From: an uncultured Sphingomonadales bacterium
GTDB taxonomy: Bacteria; Pseudomonadota; Alphaproteobacteria; Sphingomonadales; Sphingomonadaceae
Reading direction: 5' to 3'
Assembly (NCBI GenBank): GCA_937898525.1
Contig: CALCBC010000128.1
Span: 1 to 23,940 of the forward strand
DNA: 23,940 nucleotides
Shown: positions 5,956 through 13,426 of the stretch, piece by piece
How the letters are laid out: each line of letters begins with the position of its first letter
Position numbering within the stretch: the first letter of the stretch is position 1
Position numbers and translations under genes: made by a program
The notes under the pieces: generated by a model
Databases searched by the model: none
What the model was told of the DNA's origin: nothing
The model's input: only the letters and a program-made list of their open reading frames with translations

Positions 5956-6770
5956 CGTTCGACTACGAAGCCTACATCGCGGATTTCCTGACCGGGGACG
6001 ACGAGACGCTGGTCGAGCGCTGGTTCGCCGAGGACTGCGCCATGGAAAGCGGCAGCGGCACCTTCGAGGGCCGCGACGGAATGCGGCGGTTCCTCGCCTG
6101 GGCGCACGACGGCGTGCGCGAGTGTCCGAGGATCGTCGCCTACGTCCAGCAGGGCCGCGACCTGTTCGCCGAGATAGACATGGACTTCCATGCCACCAGG
6201 GAGCGACCGGAGTTCCCGTTCCGGCACCTGTTCCCCGGCGATTCGATCACCGTGAAGTTTCTCGCCCACTACATTCTCAACGACCAAGGACAGGTGTGGC
6301 GCCTCAAGACGATGACCTGGCCGGCCGAGAAGGGCGTCAGCAAGCTCCCGCCGCTCGGGCCGCACCCGAGCCAGCTCGCCGCCTACCAGGCCTATACCGC
6401 GGCGTTCTCGAACGGCGATCCGGAGCGCTACACCCGCTTCTACACCGACGACGTCGAGCTGCTGCTCGGCTCGGTGCCGCCGATGAAGGGCAAGCAGGCG
6501 ATCGCCGATTTCTACACCGAGATGTTCAAGCGGGTGCGCGAGAGCCTCACCGTGCACGGCATCGAGGCCAGCGAGCGCGAGATCGTCAGCGACACCACCA
6601 GCCGCTTCACGGCGATCGAGGATGCGCCGGATTTCGTGGTCGGCCCTCTGAACAAGGGCGACTACATCGAGGTGCGGGTAATCGTGACCTACACGCTGCG
6701 CGACGGGCTGATCGAGCGGATCGCGGTGCGGCGCGCGGGCGAACCGGTGACCGTGCGGGCGGGGAGTTGA
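5952..6770 (+). CDS. Protein with two tandem NTF2/SnoaL-like domains
   Basis: This is a 272-residue cytoplasmic protein (no signal peptide) that looks like two NTF2-like alpha+beta cones in a row. The first is about residues 5-125 (ADFLTGDDETLVERWFAEDC, then GRDGMRRFLAWAHDGV). The second is about 133-265 (AAYQAYTAAFSNGDPERY, then KGKQAIADFYTEMF). This fold serves as an isomerase, a hydrolase or a mere binding pocket; no catalytic set can be named. ATG 5952 overlaps the pccA stop (ATGA), so it is almost surely translated with pccA. It is the last gene of the + strand operon; the hairpin at 6813-6835 follows. A role in acyl-CoA metabolism is possible from position only. The fold call is fairly confident, the function is not. 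Confidence 0.75.
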   Translation: MTFDYEAYIADFLTGDDETLVERWFAEDCAMESGSGTFEGRDGMRRFLAWAHDGVRECPRIVAYVQQGRDLFAEIDMDFHATRERPEFPFRHLFPGDSITVKFLAHYILNDQGQVWRLKTMTWPAEKGVSKLPPLGPHPSQLAAYQAYTAAFSNGDPERYTRFYTDDVELLLGSVPPMKGKQAIADFYTEMFKRVRESLTVHGIEASEREIVSDTTSRFTAIEDAPDFVVGPLNKGDYIEVRVIVTYTLRDGLIERIAVRRAGEPVTVRAGS

Positions 6771-6801
6771 GAGGGGGCCAGAAGGAAAACTCCTGCCAAT
6801 C

Positions 6802-6838
6802 CCCTCTCCCAACCCTCTCCCCTGAAGGGAGAGGGCTA
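6802..6838. repeat. Half-copy of the palindromic repeat (element C), probable bidirectional terminator
   Basis: A perfect 9-bp hairpin (6813-6821 with 6827-6835, loop CTGAA) is preceded by CCCAA. It is a single arm of the element found twice-over in scpA: 6808-6824 equals 112-128 exactly, and its reverse complement matches 55-73 at 18 of 19 bases. It sits between the convergent ends of the NTF2-like gene and mocA, where a hairpin could end transcription both ways, though neither side has a strong T-run. Its last three bases supply the TAG stop of mocA. Confidence 0.75.
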
Positions 6839-7393
6839 TCGAGCGAGAGCCCGCTTTACCTCCGCCAGATCGTCCGGCGTGTCGACGTCGCGCAGCATTC
6901 CGGCGGGCGCATCAAGCAGCCTCGCGCCCTGCAGCAGCGGCCCGGCGCCGCGGTCGCCGGTGAGACGCGCGGCGAGGTTGAGCAGCGAGCGGTCCAGCAG
7001 CGCCGGGACGCCGGGGCGCCCGTCGCCCTGGCGCGTCGCGGCTGGGGCCGGAGTGGCGGCGAGGTCGCGCAAATAGCCGGCACTGACCAGCGGCATGTCG
7101 GCGAGGAGGACGAGGAGCGCCTCTGCTTCGCCGTCGACCGCGGCCCTGGCGGCGATCGCCAGCGAGGAGCCGAGGCCTTCGTCCGGCCGCGGGTTGACCA
7201 GCACGGTCCAGCCGGCGGCGAAGTTCGCGCCCTCCGGACCGGTAACGATCGTGCCCGGCCCCAGCCCCGCCGCCTCGACCGCTTCGATCACCCACCGCCC
7301 CAGCGGCTTGCCGGCGCATTCGGCCTCGAGCTTCCCTCCGCCGAAGCGCCTGCCCAGCCCCGCTGCAAGCACCGCGACGGCGGGCTCAGCCAT
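6836..7393 (-). CDS. mocA: MobA/MocA-like nucleotidyltransferase, probable molybdenum cofactor cytidylyltransferase
   Basis: This 185-residue enzyme transfers a nucleotide (CMP in MocA) onto molybdopterin, giving the dinucleotide cofactor used by xanthine-oxidase-family hydroxylases. The N-terminus AVAVLAAGLGRRFGGGKL is the nucleotide-binding loop of the MobA-like fold. LVNPRPDEGLGSSLA and LVLLADMPLV (metal-binding Asp) are the other hallmark segments, followed by GDGRPGVPALL and the late VDTPDDLAEV. The ATG at 7393 is chosen because homology begins right there, and it overlaps the xdhC end by 8 bp. The stop lies in repeat element C. With xdhC and iorAB nearby, MocA is more likely than MobA, whose product serves DMSO-reductase enzymes. 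Confidence 0.85.
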   Translation of the reverse strand: MAEPAVAVLAAGLGRRFGGGKLEAECAGKPLGRWVIEAVEAAGLGPGTIVTGPEGANFAAGWTVLVNPRPDEGLGSSLAIAARAAVDGEAEALLVLLADMPLVSAGYLRDLAATPAPAATRQGDGRPGVPALLDRSLLNLAARLTGDRGAGPLLQGARLLDAPAGMLRDVDTPDDLAEVKRALAR

Positions 7394-8210
7394 GTGGATG
7401 CAGGGCTTCGTAAGCGCCGACGATCTCGGCCAGCACGGATATCGCCAGCACGCCAGGTTCACGGCTGTGGCCGATCACACCGATCGGCGAACGGATGCGG
7501 TCGAGCTGTTCCGGGAGGACGCCACTCGCGGCAAGACGCTCGAGCCGTCCGCGCCGCGCCTCCAGTCCACCCTGTGCACCGATATGGAACGCGGGCGTCG
7601 ACAGCGCCCACTCGAGGATCGGCGCTTCCCATTCATGGTCGTGGAACAGCAGCACGACCGCGGTCCAGGGGTCGGCCGACAGGCCCTCGGGCCGGCGGCC
7701 GAGCGACAGCGCGTCCTTGCCGTGCGCCTCGGCCTCGATTCCGGCCGCCTCGGCGAGCGCTCCCAGCGCCTCGAGCTCGGGCCCCTCGCCGAACAGCAGC
7801 AGCCTGAGCGCGGGAATGTAGCGCCGCTCGGGCAGCTGTTCGGCGGGTAGCCGCAGCACCGATTCCTGGCGCGCCTCGAGCAGCGCCATCGCCGCAAGGC
7901 AGGCGACGGGGTCGGGCTCCGGATCGATGAGCACGTCGAGCCCGCTGCCACACGGCAGGCGGAAGTCGATCAGCTCCGAACCCGCGCCGAAGCGCTTGAC
8001 CACGGGTGCGCTCGCCGCCGCGACCTCGCTCGCAAGCTGCTTCTCGAGGCAGCCGTCGGCGAGACTGCCGGTGATCGTGCCGTCCGGATGCACGGCGAGC
8101 TGGGCGCCGAGACGGCGCGAGAAGCTGCCCTCGATGCCGACGATCGTGCATAGCCCGACGCCCGGCTCGCAGGCAGCGCGCAGCGCGGCACGATCGTCGG
8201 CGAAAGCCAT
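7386..8210 (-). CDS. xdhC: XdhC-family molybdenum cofactor maturation factor
   Basis: This is a 274-residue XdhC/CoxI-type protein. The family binds molybdenum cofactor, helps its sulfuration and delivers it into xanthine-oxidase-type enzymes; it is not a subunit of the final enzyme. The N-terminal domain shows GSFSRRLGAQLAV and GTITGSLADGCLEKQL (the conserved G-S-x-x-x-GC-x-E region). The C-terminal half is Rossmann-like, with LRLLLFGEGPELEALGALAEAAG and a terminal IGVIGHSREPGVLAISVLAEIV block. The ATG at 8210 is the first in frame after the tannase gene and gives a normal family length; longer upstream extensions are Arg-rich and not family-like. It overlaps mocA by 8 bp. The natural client here is IorAB. 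Confidence 0.87.
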   Translation of the reverse strand: MAFADDRAALRAACEPGVGLCTIVGIEGSFSRRLGAQLAVHPDGTITGSLADGCLEKQLASEVAAASAPVVKRFGAGSELIDFRLPCGSGLDVLIDPEPDPVACLAAMALLEARQESVLRLPAEQLPERRYIPALRLLLFGEGPELEALGALAEAAGIEAEAHGKDALSLGRRPEGLSADPWTAVVLLFHDHEWEAPILEWALSTPAFHIGAQGGLEARRGRLERLAASGVLPEQLDRIRSPIGVIGHSREPGVLAISVLAEIVGAYEALHPHG

Positions 8211-8220
8211 CGCGCCCGCG

Positions 8221-9765
8221 CTAATCCGGCGCGACGCAGCGGAAGCTCGCCGCTTCCGCCGGGTCGCCCCTGCCGTCGTAGCGAGCATAAGTCGGCCACG
8301 GGCACAGCGGCCGCGACATCGGCGCGCGCGGCGGGCCGGCCGGCGCTCCGGGCATGCCTCCGGCAACCGTCGGCCGCGTGGCGACGATACTGTCGGGCGC
8401 GGCGCCGGTCGTGGCCCAGGCGTCGAGAGTCCCCAGAGTGTCGAACTCGCTCGTCCCCTCGCCGCCGCTGCAGTGGTCCATGCCCGGGACCATGAACAGG
8501 CGGTACTGGTTCGCCCGCTGCTCCGCGCTCAGGGTCGGGAACAGTGCATCGTGGAAACGCAGGGTGTTGGTCGCCGGGATCAGCCCGTCGGTCCAGCCGT
8601 GGCTGAGCAGCAGCTTGCCGCCGCGTGCGAAATACGCCGCGAGTCCCGTGGCCGGCACGTCGAGGATCGCAGCGCCGTAGTCGCGGCCGGCCTGCGCGTC
8701 GCGCTCGTAGTCGAAGGTCCGCCAGTCCCACGCCGGGCGGTCGCCGAAGGCCAGCATCGAAAAGTAGGTCAGCGCGACCGGAAACGGCTGCTGGCCCTGG
8801 GTCACGACCGCCATCTGCAGCTCGCTGCCCACCGGCCAGCCGGGAAGTCCGGGCGGCCCCCGGTAGAGCGCGCGCATCGTCTCGACCTGGTCGGACGTCA
8901 GGCCTTCGACGGTGCCCGGGTCGAAATCGCAGACGTCGGGGCGCCCGATCAGCCCGTCCTCGAGCCCGTCGAGCTTGTCGCACTGCTTGACCGCCGCGGC
9001 ATGCACCGCGGCGAGCTGCGGCACCGGCACCGCTGCGCCGGGTGCACGCTGCGGCTGCCACCCGGCCCACATCGACTGGGTCATCAGGTCGGTCATCGGA
9101 TTGGCCGGTGCCATCGCGCTGATCGCGTCGAAGTCTTCGGGGTAGCGGTACGCGGCCATCAGGCCCTGCCGGCCACCGGTCGAGCAGGAGTTCCAGTAGG
9201 ACTTCTGCGGCCCGCTGCCATAGAAGGCCTCGATCGCGCGCCTGGCGGTGACGACCATCTCGTGCACGGCGCGGTAGCCGAAATCGACCAGCTTCTCGGG
9301 GTGGCCGATCGCCCACTCGGCGGTGAGGCCGTTGCCGGTGTGCCCGGTGTCGGTCGTCGCCACGGCATAGCCGCGCTTGAGCGGGTCGCCGAGCTGCGAA
9401 TAGCTGAGCTGCCCGGCCCAGATGCCGTTGCCGATGCCGACGAACTTGCCGTTCCAGCCGGAAGTCGGCAGCCAGACCTCGACCTTGATGTCGCTGTCGC
9501 TGCTGGGTGTCAGCGTCGCCTGCACGCGGCAGAATTCAGGGAGGTCGGCGTAGGCCCCACCGCCGACGCCGGGAGGCGGGCCGCCAGGCGCCTGCGGCTG
9601 GACGAACGCCCCCGGGGCGACGACTTCCGCGGCGGTGATCTTGCCGTTCGGCAGCGTCATCCTTGCGATGTCGCCGCACTCCGCTGCTGCCGCAGGGACG
9701 GCCCAGCCGACCATCGCCGCAGCGGCGGCCCCTTTCAGCAAGGCCCCTTTCCAGTTCGCACGCAT
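8221..9765 (-). CDS. Exported tannase/feruloyl esterase family hydrolase
   Basis: This 514-residue secreted esterase belongs to the tannase family, which cleaves esters of aromatic acids such as gallate, ferulate or MHET. The signal peptide is residues 1 to about 28 (ending AVPAAAA). The catalytic set is clear. Nucleophile Ser195 lies in CSTGGRQG, the Asp is Asp393 in HGWTDGLI, and the His is His431 in MDHCSGG. The neighbouring Cys194 and Cys432 form the family's characteristic disulfide joining Ser and His loops. A calcium-loop-like CDKLDGLEDGLI is at about 262-273. ATG 9765 is chosen because the signal peptide starts there, with GGGAG just upstream. The stop is only 10 bp from xdhC, so the three genes are probably one operon. 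Substrate is not readable; an aromatic ester fits the nearby hydroxylase. Confidence 0.9.
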   Translation of the reverse strand: MRANWKGALLKGAAAAAMVGWAVPAAAAECGDIARMTLPNGKITAAEVVAPGAFVQPQAPGGPPPGVGGGAYADLPEFCRVQATLTPSSDSDIKVEVWLPTSGWNGKFVGIGNGIWAGQLSYSQLGDPLKRGYAVATTDTGHTGNGLTAEWAIGHPEKLVDFGYRAVHEMVVTARRAIEAFYGSGPQKSYWNSCSTGGRQGLMAAYRYPEDFDAISAMAPANPMTDLMTQSMWAGWQPQRAPGAAVPVPQLAAVHAAAVKQCDKLDGLEDGLIGRPDVCDFDPGTVEGLTSDQVETMRALYRGPPGLPGWPVGSELQMAVVTQGQQPFPVALTYFSMLAFGDRPAWDWRTFDYERDAQAGRDYGAAILDVPATGLAAYFARGGKLLLSHGWTDGLIPATNTLRFHDALFPTLSAEQRANQYRLFMVPGMDHCSGGEGTSEFDTLGTLDAWATTGAAPDSIVATRPTVAGGMPGAPAGPPRAPMSRPLCPWPTYARYDGRGDPAEAASFRCVAPD

Positions 9766-10084
9766 CGTTGCCACTCTCCCGCCAATCGCTTCGATCCCTT
9801 CATTACCGAGGACGGTGGCGAAGGCCAGCGGCTCCGTTGTCGCAAGATGTGCGGCGTCTTGGAGCCGTGCATGAGCCCGACGGAGTGGGATAGAGAAAGG
9901 ACAGGGGCCTTCCTCCAAGCTACGCCAACCGCCCGGCGGCAAGCTTCGCTGTCCTTCGCCCACCAGTGGAAGAAGGAGAACGAGCGCGGAAGCAGGGCCC
10001 TGCTTCTCGCGCTGGCGGGAGAAGGGTACGAAGACTTGGCCCCGCAGGTCTTAGTCGGAGCTGGATGGGGGCACCTGCCCTTTC
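9766..10084. other. Dyad-rich intergenic region without a gene
   Basis: No protein-like ORF is present on either strand; the frames that stay open give low-complexity translations. Several inverted repeats are visible. AAGGACAG at 9897-9904 pairs with CTGTCCTT at 9949-9956. An 18-bp perfect palindrome lies at 9989-10006 (GAAGCAGGG and its complement) with GCGCG/CGCGC extensions. GGGAGAAGG at 10018 onward pairs with CCTTCTCCC, which reaches into the end of the next gene. The stretch about 10016-10101 looks like a mobile-type hairpin repeat of a different family from the one in scpA. The promoter of the tannase gene should lie in the left part, but no convincing boxes were seen. Confidence 0.5.
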
Positions 10085-10474
10085 CTACCCCGCCTTCTCC
10101 CCCGACCACGACGCCTCGTCGATCGTCAGGTCGAGGCGCAACGGGGACTTCGTCGTGTCGAGCAGGAACACCTGCAGCGGACCGGTCGGCGTGCCGGCGT
10201 TCTGCACCGTGTCCATCACCCGCTCGAGCTTCGTGGAAACCGTTGGAAGCCGGTCGTAGCTCGACACGATCTCGACCGTATCGGGGCCGGTCTTGCTGAC
10301 CGTGATCGTCACGTCCGAACGCGACGAACCGCGCGAGTCCGAGATCACGTCGCCGCGGTAGGTGCCGGCAGCGAGGTCGGCGAGATCGGGCGGCGGCGTG
10401 TCCGGCTGGGCCGACAGGCCGGTTGCTAGAACGGCGGCACCAAGGGCCGCAGCGAAGGCAAGCGGTCGGGTCAT
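10085..10474 (-). CDS. Small exported protein of unknown function
   Basis: This is a 129-residue protein I do not recognise. Residues 1 to about 22 (MTRPLAFAAALGAAVLATGLSAQ) form a signal peptide, so it is exported. The mature part is short and beta-rich: LAAGTYRGDVISDSRGSSRSDVTITVSKTGPDTVEIVSSYDRLPTV is typical of a small beta-barrel or lipocalin-like sheet, but no family motif is visible. An upstream ATG at 10504 is possible; I prefer 10474 because the signal peptide starts there and GGGAGCAGG precedes it. It lies 59 bp downstream of iorB on the same strand and may be co-transcribed. Its last codons (GEKAG) are within a hairpin repeat arm, so the C-terminus may have been rewritten by a repeat. 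Confidence 0.65.
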   Translation of the reverse strand: MTRPLAFAAALGAAVLATGLSAQPDTPPPDLADLAAGTYRGDVISDSRGSSRSDVTITVSKTGPDTVEIVSSYDRLPTVSTKLERVMDTVQNAGTPTGPLQVFLLDTTKSPLRLDLTIDEASWSGEKAG

Positions 10475-10533
10475 GAGCCTGCTCCCGTGCTGAGGACGCG
10501 CCATTCTAGCACGCCCCCGGCCCGGGCGGCAGC

Positions 10534-12738
10534 TCAGACGAGCTGGCTCGTGTCGATCGGCAGATTGCGGATGCGCTTGCCGGTCAGCGCGAACAGCGCG
10601 TTGGTCAGCGCCGGGATCACCGGCGGCAGCGCAGGCTCGCCCATGCCGGTCGGCGGGTTGTCGGTCTTGACGAACTCGACCGTGATCTTCGGCGTCACCG
10701 GCATCCGGGGAATTTCGTATTCATGGAAATTCCCGGGCTTGGCCGCCCCGCCCTCGATCTCGACCGCCAGCGCCACTGCCTGGCCGAGGCCGTCGATGAT
10801 CGACCCTTCGACCTGGTTGAGCGCGCCGAACGGGTTGATGATGTGGCTGCCGACGTCGCCCGCAGCCCAGACGTTGTGGACCACGACCTGCCCGCGGTCG
10901 AGGCTCGCCTCGACGACCTCGGCGAAATAGCCGAGGTGGCTGTAGTAGAAGCCGAACCCCTTGGCCCGGCCCTCGTGCGGCCTGCCGCGGAAATCCGACA
11001 TCGCCACGACCTTCTCGATCACGCCCTTGGCGCGCGGCGGGCTGAAGCCGGGCTGCTCGCCGAACGGCCCGCGCGTGCCGGGGAGCGGCTCGCGATCGCC
11101 GAGCAGCTCGAGCATCAGCGCCGGGAGGTCGCGCCCCTGCGCGTGGGCGATCTCGTCGAGGAACGACTGGTAGACGAACGACAGCGCGTTCGAGCGCGGC
11201 GCGCGCAGCGCCCCGGTCGGCACGCGGGTCTCCATCGTCGACTGGCCGAGGCGGACGTTTTCGAGGAACGGCGCCGGGAATTCGTCGGCAGTCATCGAGT
11301 TCTCGAGCGTGACCTGGCCGTTCTTGATGAAGGTCACGAAATGGTTGTCCATGCCGATGAGCTTGCCGTCGGCATCGAGCGCCGCGCGCATCTTGTGCCA
11401 GCCCGCGGGCCGGTAGAAGTCGCTGCGAATGTCGTCCTCGCGGCTCCAGATCAGCTGGATCGGCGTGCCCGGCTTCCTCGCAGCGATCGCGGCGGCCTGG
11501 ACCATGAAGTCGTTGGTCAGCCGCCGGCCGAACCCGCCGCCCATGCGGGTGATGTGGATCGAGATCTTGTCCTGCCCGATGCCGAGCTGCTGGGCGATGC
11601 CCTGCGCGCCCGCGGTCGGGTTCTGGGTCGGCGCCCACAGCTCGATGCGGCCGTCCTCGTGCGCGAGCGCGGTGCAGTTCATCGGCTCCATCGCCACGTG
11701 GGCGAGGAACGGGTACGAGTAGTCCGCCTCGATCACCCTGGCGGCCGAGGCGAACGCCGTGTCGACGTCACCGGATTCGCCGAGGATCGTCTCGGGCTTG
11801 CCCTTGACCAGCTCGGCCGCGCGCGCGGCATAGCCGGCCGTCGAGTGGCTCGCCCACTGGCCGTTGTCCCACTCGATCGCGAGCTTCTTGCGGGCTTCCT
11901 TGGCGATCCACCAGTTGCTGGAAATGACCGCGACGCCGTCGATCAGCAGCTCGGGATTGTCGCCGCCCTTCATCACGAGGACGTCCTCGACCCCCGGAAC
12001 GGCTTTCGCCGCCTCGAGGTCGGCCGAGACCAGCTTCGCCCCGAACACCGGAGCGCGCTCGAATGCGGCGTACTTCATGCCCGGCAGCAGCGTATCGACG
12101 CCGAAGATCGGCTCGCCGCGGACGATGCGCGGGGAATCGATGCCGCTGATCGGGCGGCCGATGATGTGGAAGTCCTTCGGGTCCTTGAGCGCCACGGTCT
12201 CGAGGTCGGGCACCGGTTGCGAGACGGCGTCGGACGCCACCTCGCCGTAGGTCAGCGTGCGGCCCGAGGCCGGATCGATGATCCTTCCGCGCTCGGTCTT
12301 CAGCGACGAGGCGGGCACGCCCCAGCGGGCGGCTGCGGCGCCCAGCAGCATCTGCCGCGTGGCCGCGCCGACCTGGCGCATCGGCAGCCAGTTCATCGGC
12401 GTGGCGAAGCTGCCGCCGGCGAACTGGAAGCCGTACTTCTGCGGATCGAAGTCGGCCTGGGTGATGCGCACCTGCTCCCAGTCGGCGTCGAGCTCGTCGG
12501 CGATCAGCATCGGCAGCATGGTCTTGATGCCCTGGCCGATCTCGGGGTTCTTGCCGACGATCGTGATCACGTTGTCGGGGCTGATCGAGACGTAGGCGTT
12601 GAGCGTCGCCGGTGCCGCTCCGGTGGACGTGGCCGCCTTCGCAACCATCGGCAGCGAGGCGGTGAGCATGAGCCCGCCGCCGGCCAGAGCGCCGGCCTTG
12701 AGCAGCGAGCGACGCGAGAGTGTGGCGGTCTCAAGCAT
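10534..12738 (-). CDS. iorB: Molybdopterin-binding subunit of an isoquinoline 1-oxidoreductase/aldehyde oxidase-type enzyme
   Basis: This 734-residue large subunit of an Ior-type molybdenum hydroxylase would oxidise N-heterocycles or aldehydes with water as oxygen donor. The N-terminus has a Tat signal (SRRSLLKAGALAGGG), so the folded, cofactor-loaded enzyme should go to the periplasm. Family segments are YVSISPDNVITIVGKNPEIGQG, ITRMGGGFGRRLTNDF (molybdopterin binding), VPTGALRAPRSN, and GMGEPALPPVIPALTNALF near the C-terminus, where the catalytic Glu of the GxGE motif lies. Length is typical. Its start overlaps the iorA stop by 8 bp. The sequence does not give the substrate; similar enzymes act on isoquinoline, aromatic aldehydes or unknown compounds. 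Confidence 0.93.
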   Translation of the reverse strand: MLETATLSRRSLLKAGALAGGGLMLTASLPMVAKAATSTGAAPATLNAYVSISPDNVITIVGKNPEIGQGIKTMLPMLIADELDADWEQVRITQADFDPQKYGFQFAGGSFATPMNWLPMRQVGAATRQMLLGAAAARWGVPASSLKTERGRIIDPASGRTLTYGEVASDAVSQPVPDLETVALKDPKDFHIIGRPISGIDSPRIVRGEPIFGVDTLLPGMKYAAFERAPVFGAKLVSADLEAAKAVPGVEDVLVMKGGDNPELLIDGVAVISSNWWIAKEARKKLAIEWDNGQWASHSTAGYAARAAELVKGKPETILGESGDVDTAFASAARVIEADYSYPFLAHVAMEPMNCTALAHEDGRIELWAPTQNPTAGAQGIAQQLGIGQDKISIHITRMGGGFGRRLTNDFMVQAAAIAARKPGTPIQLIWSREDDIRSDFYRPAGWHKMRAALDADGKLIGMDNHFVTFIKNGQVTLENSMTADEFPAPFLENVRLGQSTMETRVPTGALRAPRSNALSFVYQSFLDEIAHAQGRDLPALMLELLGDREPLPGTRGPFGEQPGFSPPRAKGVIEKVVAMSDFRGRPHEGRAKGFGFYYSHLGYFAEVVEASLDRGQVVVHNVWAAGDVGSHIINPFGALNQVEGSIIDGLGQAVALAVEIEGGAAKPGNFHEYEIPRMPVTPKITVEFVKTDNPPTGMGEPALPPVIPALTNALFALTGKRIRNLPIDTSQLV

Positions 12739-13201
12739 TGGCCGTCCCCTTCTCGGCGACCATCGCGATCGCGTCGTGGATGCGGGTGTAGCAGGCGCAG
12801 CGACAGATGTTGCCGGCCATCGCCTGCTGGATTTCCTGCGAGCTCGGCTGCGGGTTGCGGGCGAGCAGTGCGCTCGCGTTCATCAGCTGCCCGGCCTGGC
12901 AGTACCCGCACTGCATCACGTCTTCCTCGACCCAGGCCTGCTGCAGCGCGCGGCCGATCGGGCTCTCGGCGAGCGCCTCGATCGTCGTCACCTTCTTGCC
13001 TTCGAGCGCGCTGACCGGGACCGAGCACGAGCGCGTGGCGACGCCGTCGACATGCACCGTGCAGGCCCCGCACAGCGCCATGCCGCAACCGAACTTGGTC
13101 CCGACCAGGCCCAGCTCGTTCCTCAGCGCCCACAGCAGGGGCATCTCGCCCGGTACGTCGAGCTCGCGAGTCTCGCCGTTGATTTCGACCCGGTAGGCCA
13201 T
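12731..13201 (-). CDS. iorA: (2Fe-2S)-binding subunit of the Ior-type molybdenum hydroxylase
   Basis: This is a 156-residue electron-transfer subunit with two 2Fe-2S clusters. The plant-ferredoxin-type cluster is held by Cys39, Cys44, Cys47 and Cys59 (FGCGMALCGACTVHVDG...RSC). The second, four-helix-bundle cluster is held by Cys98, Cys101, Cys133 and Cys135 (QCGYCQAGQ and NICRCACY). It has no signal peptide of its own and would be carried out with IorB by the Tat route, as is known for this family. The ATG at 13201 has GGGAGAA upstream; longer frames toward 13381 run through the promoter region and are not family-like. It is divergent from marR. Confidence 0.94.
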   Translation of the reverse strand: MAYRVEINGETRELDVPGEMPLLWALRNELGLVGTKFGCGMALCGACTVHVDGVATRSCSVPVSALEGKKVTTIEALAESPIGRALQQAWVEEDVMQCGYCQAGQLMNASALLARNPQPSSQEIQQAMAGNICRCACYTRIHDAIAMVAEKGTANA

Positions 13202-13254
13202 GGAATTCTCCCGATTTCTGACCGTCGGCCGGAGCTGCCGGACAAAGTCAAGCC

Positions 13255-13283
13255 ACTGTAGCGGCTGGCAACCCGTCTGAAAA
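13255..13283 (-). promoter_or_regulatory. Possible iorAB promoter
   Basis: Reading the minus strand, TTTTCA (13283-13278) and TACAGT (13260-13255) are separated by 17 bases and would start transcription about 45 bases before the iorA ATG. The -10 box is good, the -35 box fair. The -35 box overlaps the palindrome at 13281-13299. Confidence 0.35.
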
Positions 13284-13299
13284 GCGCGACGCGCGCTTT
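13281..13299. promoter_or_regulatory. Perfect 8-bp inverted repeat in the iorA upstream region
   Basis: AAAGCGCG (13281-13288), a 3-base spacer, then CGCGCTTT (13292-13299). The size suits a dimeric regulator site, and it overlaps the proposed iorAB -35 box. Its sequence is unlike the marR-proximal palindrome at 13378-13401, so it may serve another protein. Confidence 0.45.
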
Positions 13300-13314
13300 C
13301 GAACTGCGGCTCGC

Positions 13315-13343
13315 TTGACAAGACGTGCCGGCACCCGTTTACC
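13315..13343 (+). promoter_or_regulatory. Possible marR promoter
   Basis: A consensus TTGACA at 13315-13320 is followed, after 17 bases, by TTTACC at 13338-13343, a weak -10 box. The spacing and position, about 85-110 bases before the marR ATG, are suitable. Confidence 0.4.
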
Positions 13344-13377
13344 CTCACCGAGGGGGCGGCCGCGTTCCCGTTGCATA

Positions 13378-13401
13378 CCACGAACGACCCCGCGTTCGTG
13401 G
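13378..13401. promoter_or_regulatory. Perfect 9-bp inverted repeat, candidate MarR autoregulatory operator
   Basis: CCACGAACG (13378-13386), 6-base spacer, then CGTTCGTGG (13393-13401). It lies between the proposed marR promoter and its ATG, 25 bases before the start. MarR proteins commonly bind such dyads near their own promoter, so this is a natural autoregulatory site, acting downstream of the transcription start. Confidence 0.6.
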
Positions 13402-13426
13402 CGCCTTCACAGGAAGCGGGAGACCG

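Noticed and set aside
7927..10299. A 790-codon open frame on the + strand over xdhC, the tannase gene and the gap
   Set aside because: It spans several well-supported minus-strand genes and an intergenic region; its sequence has no domain character.
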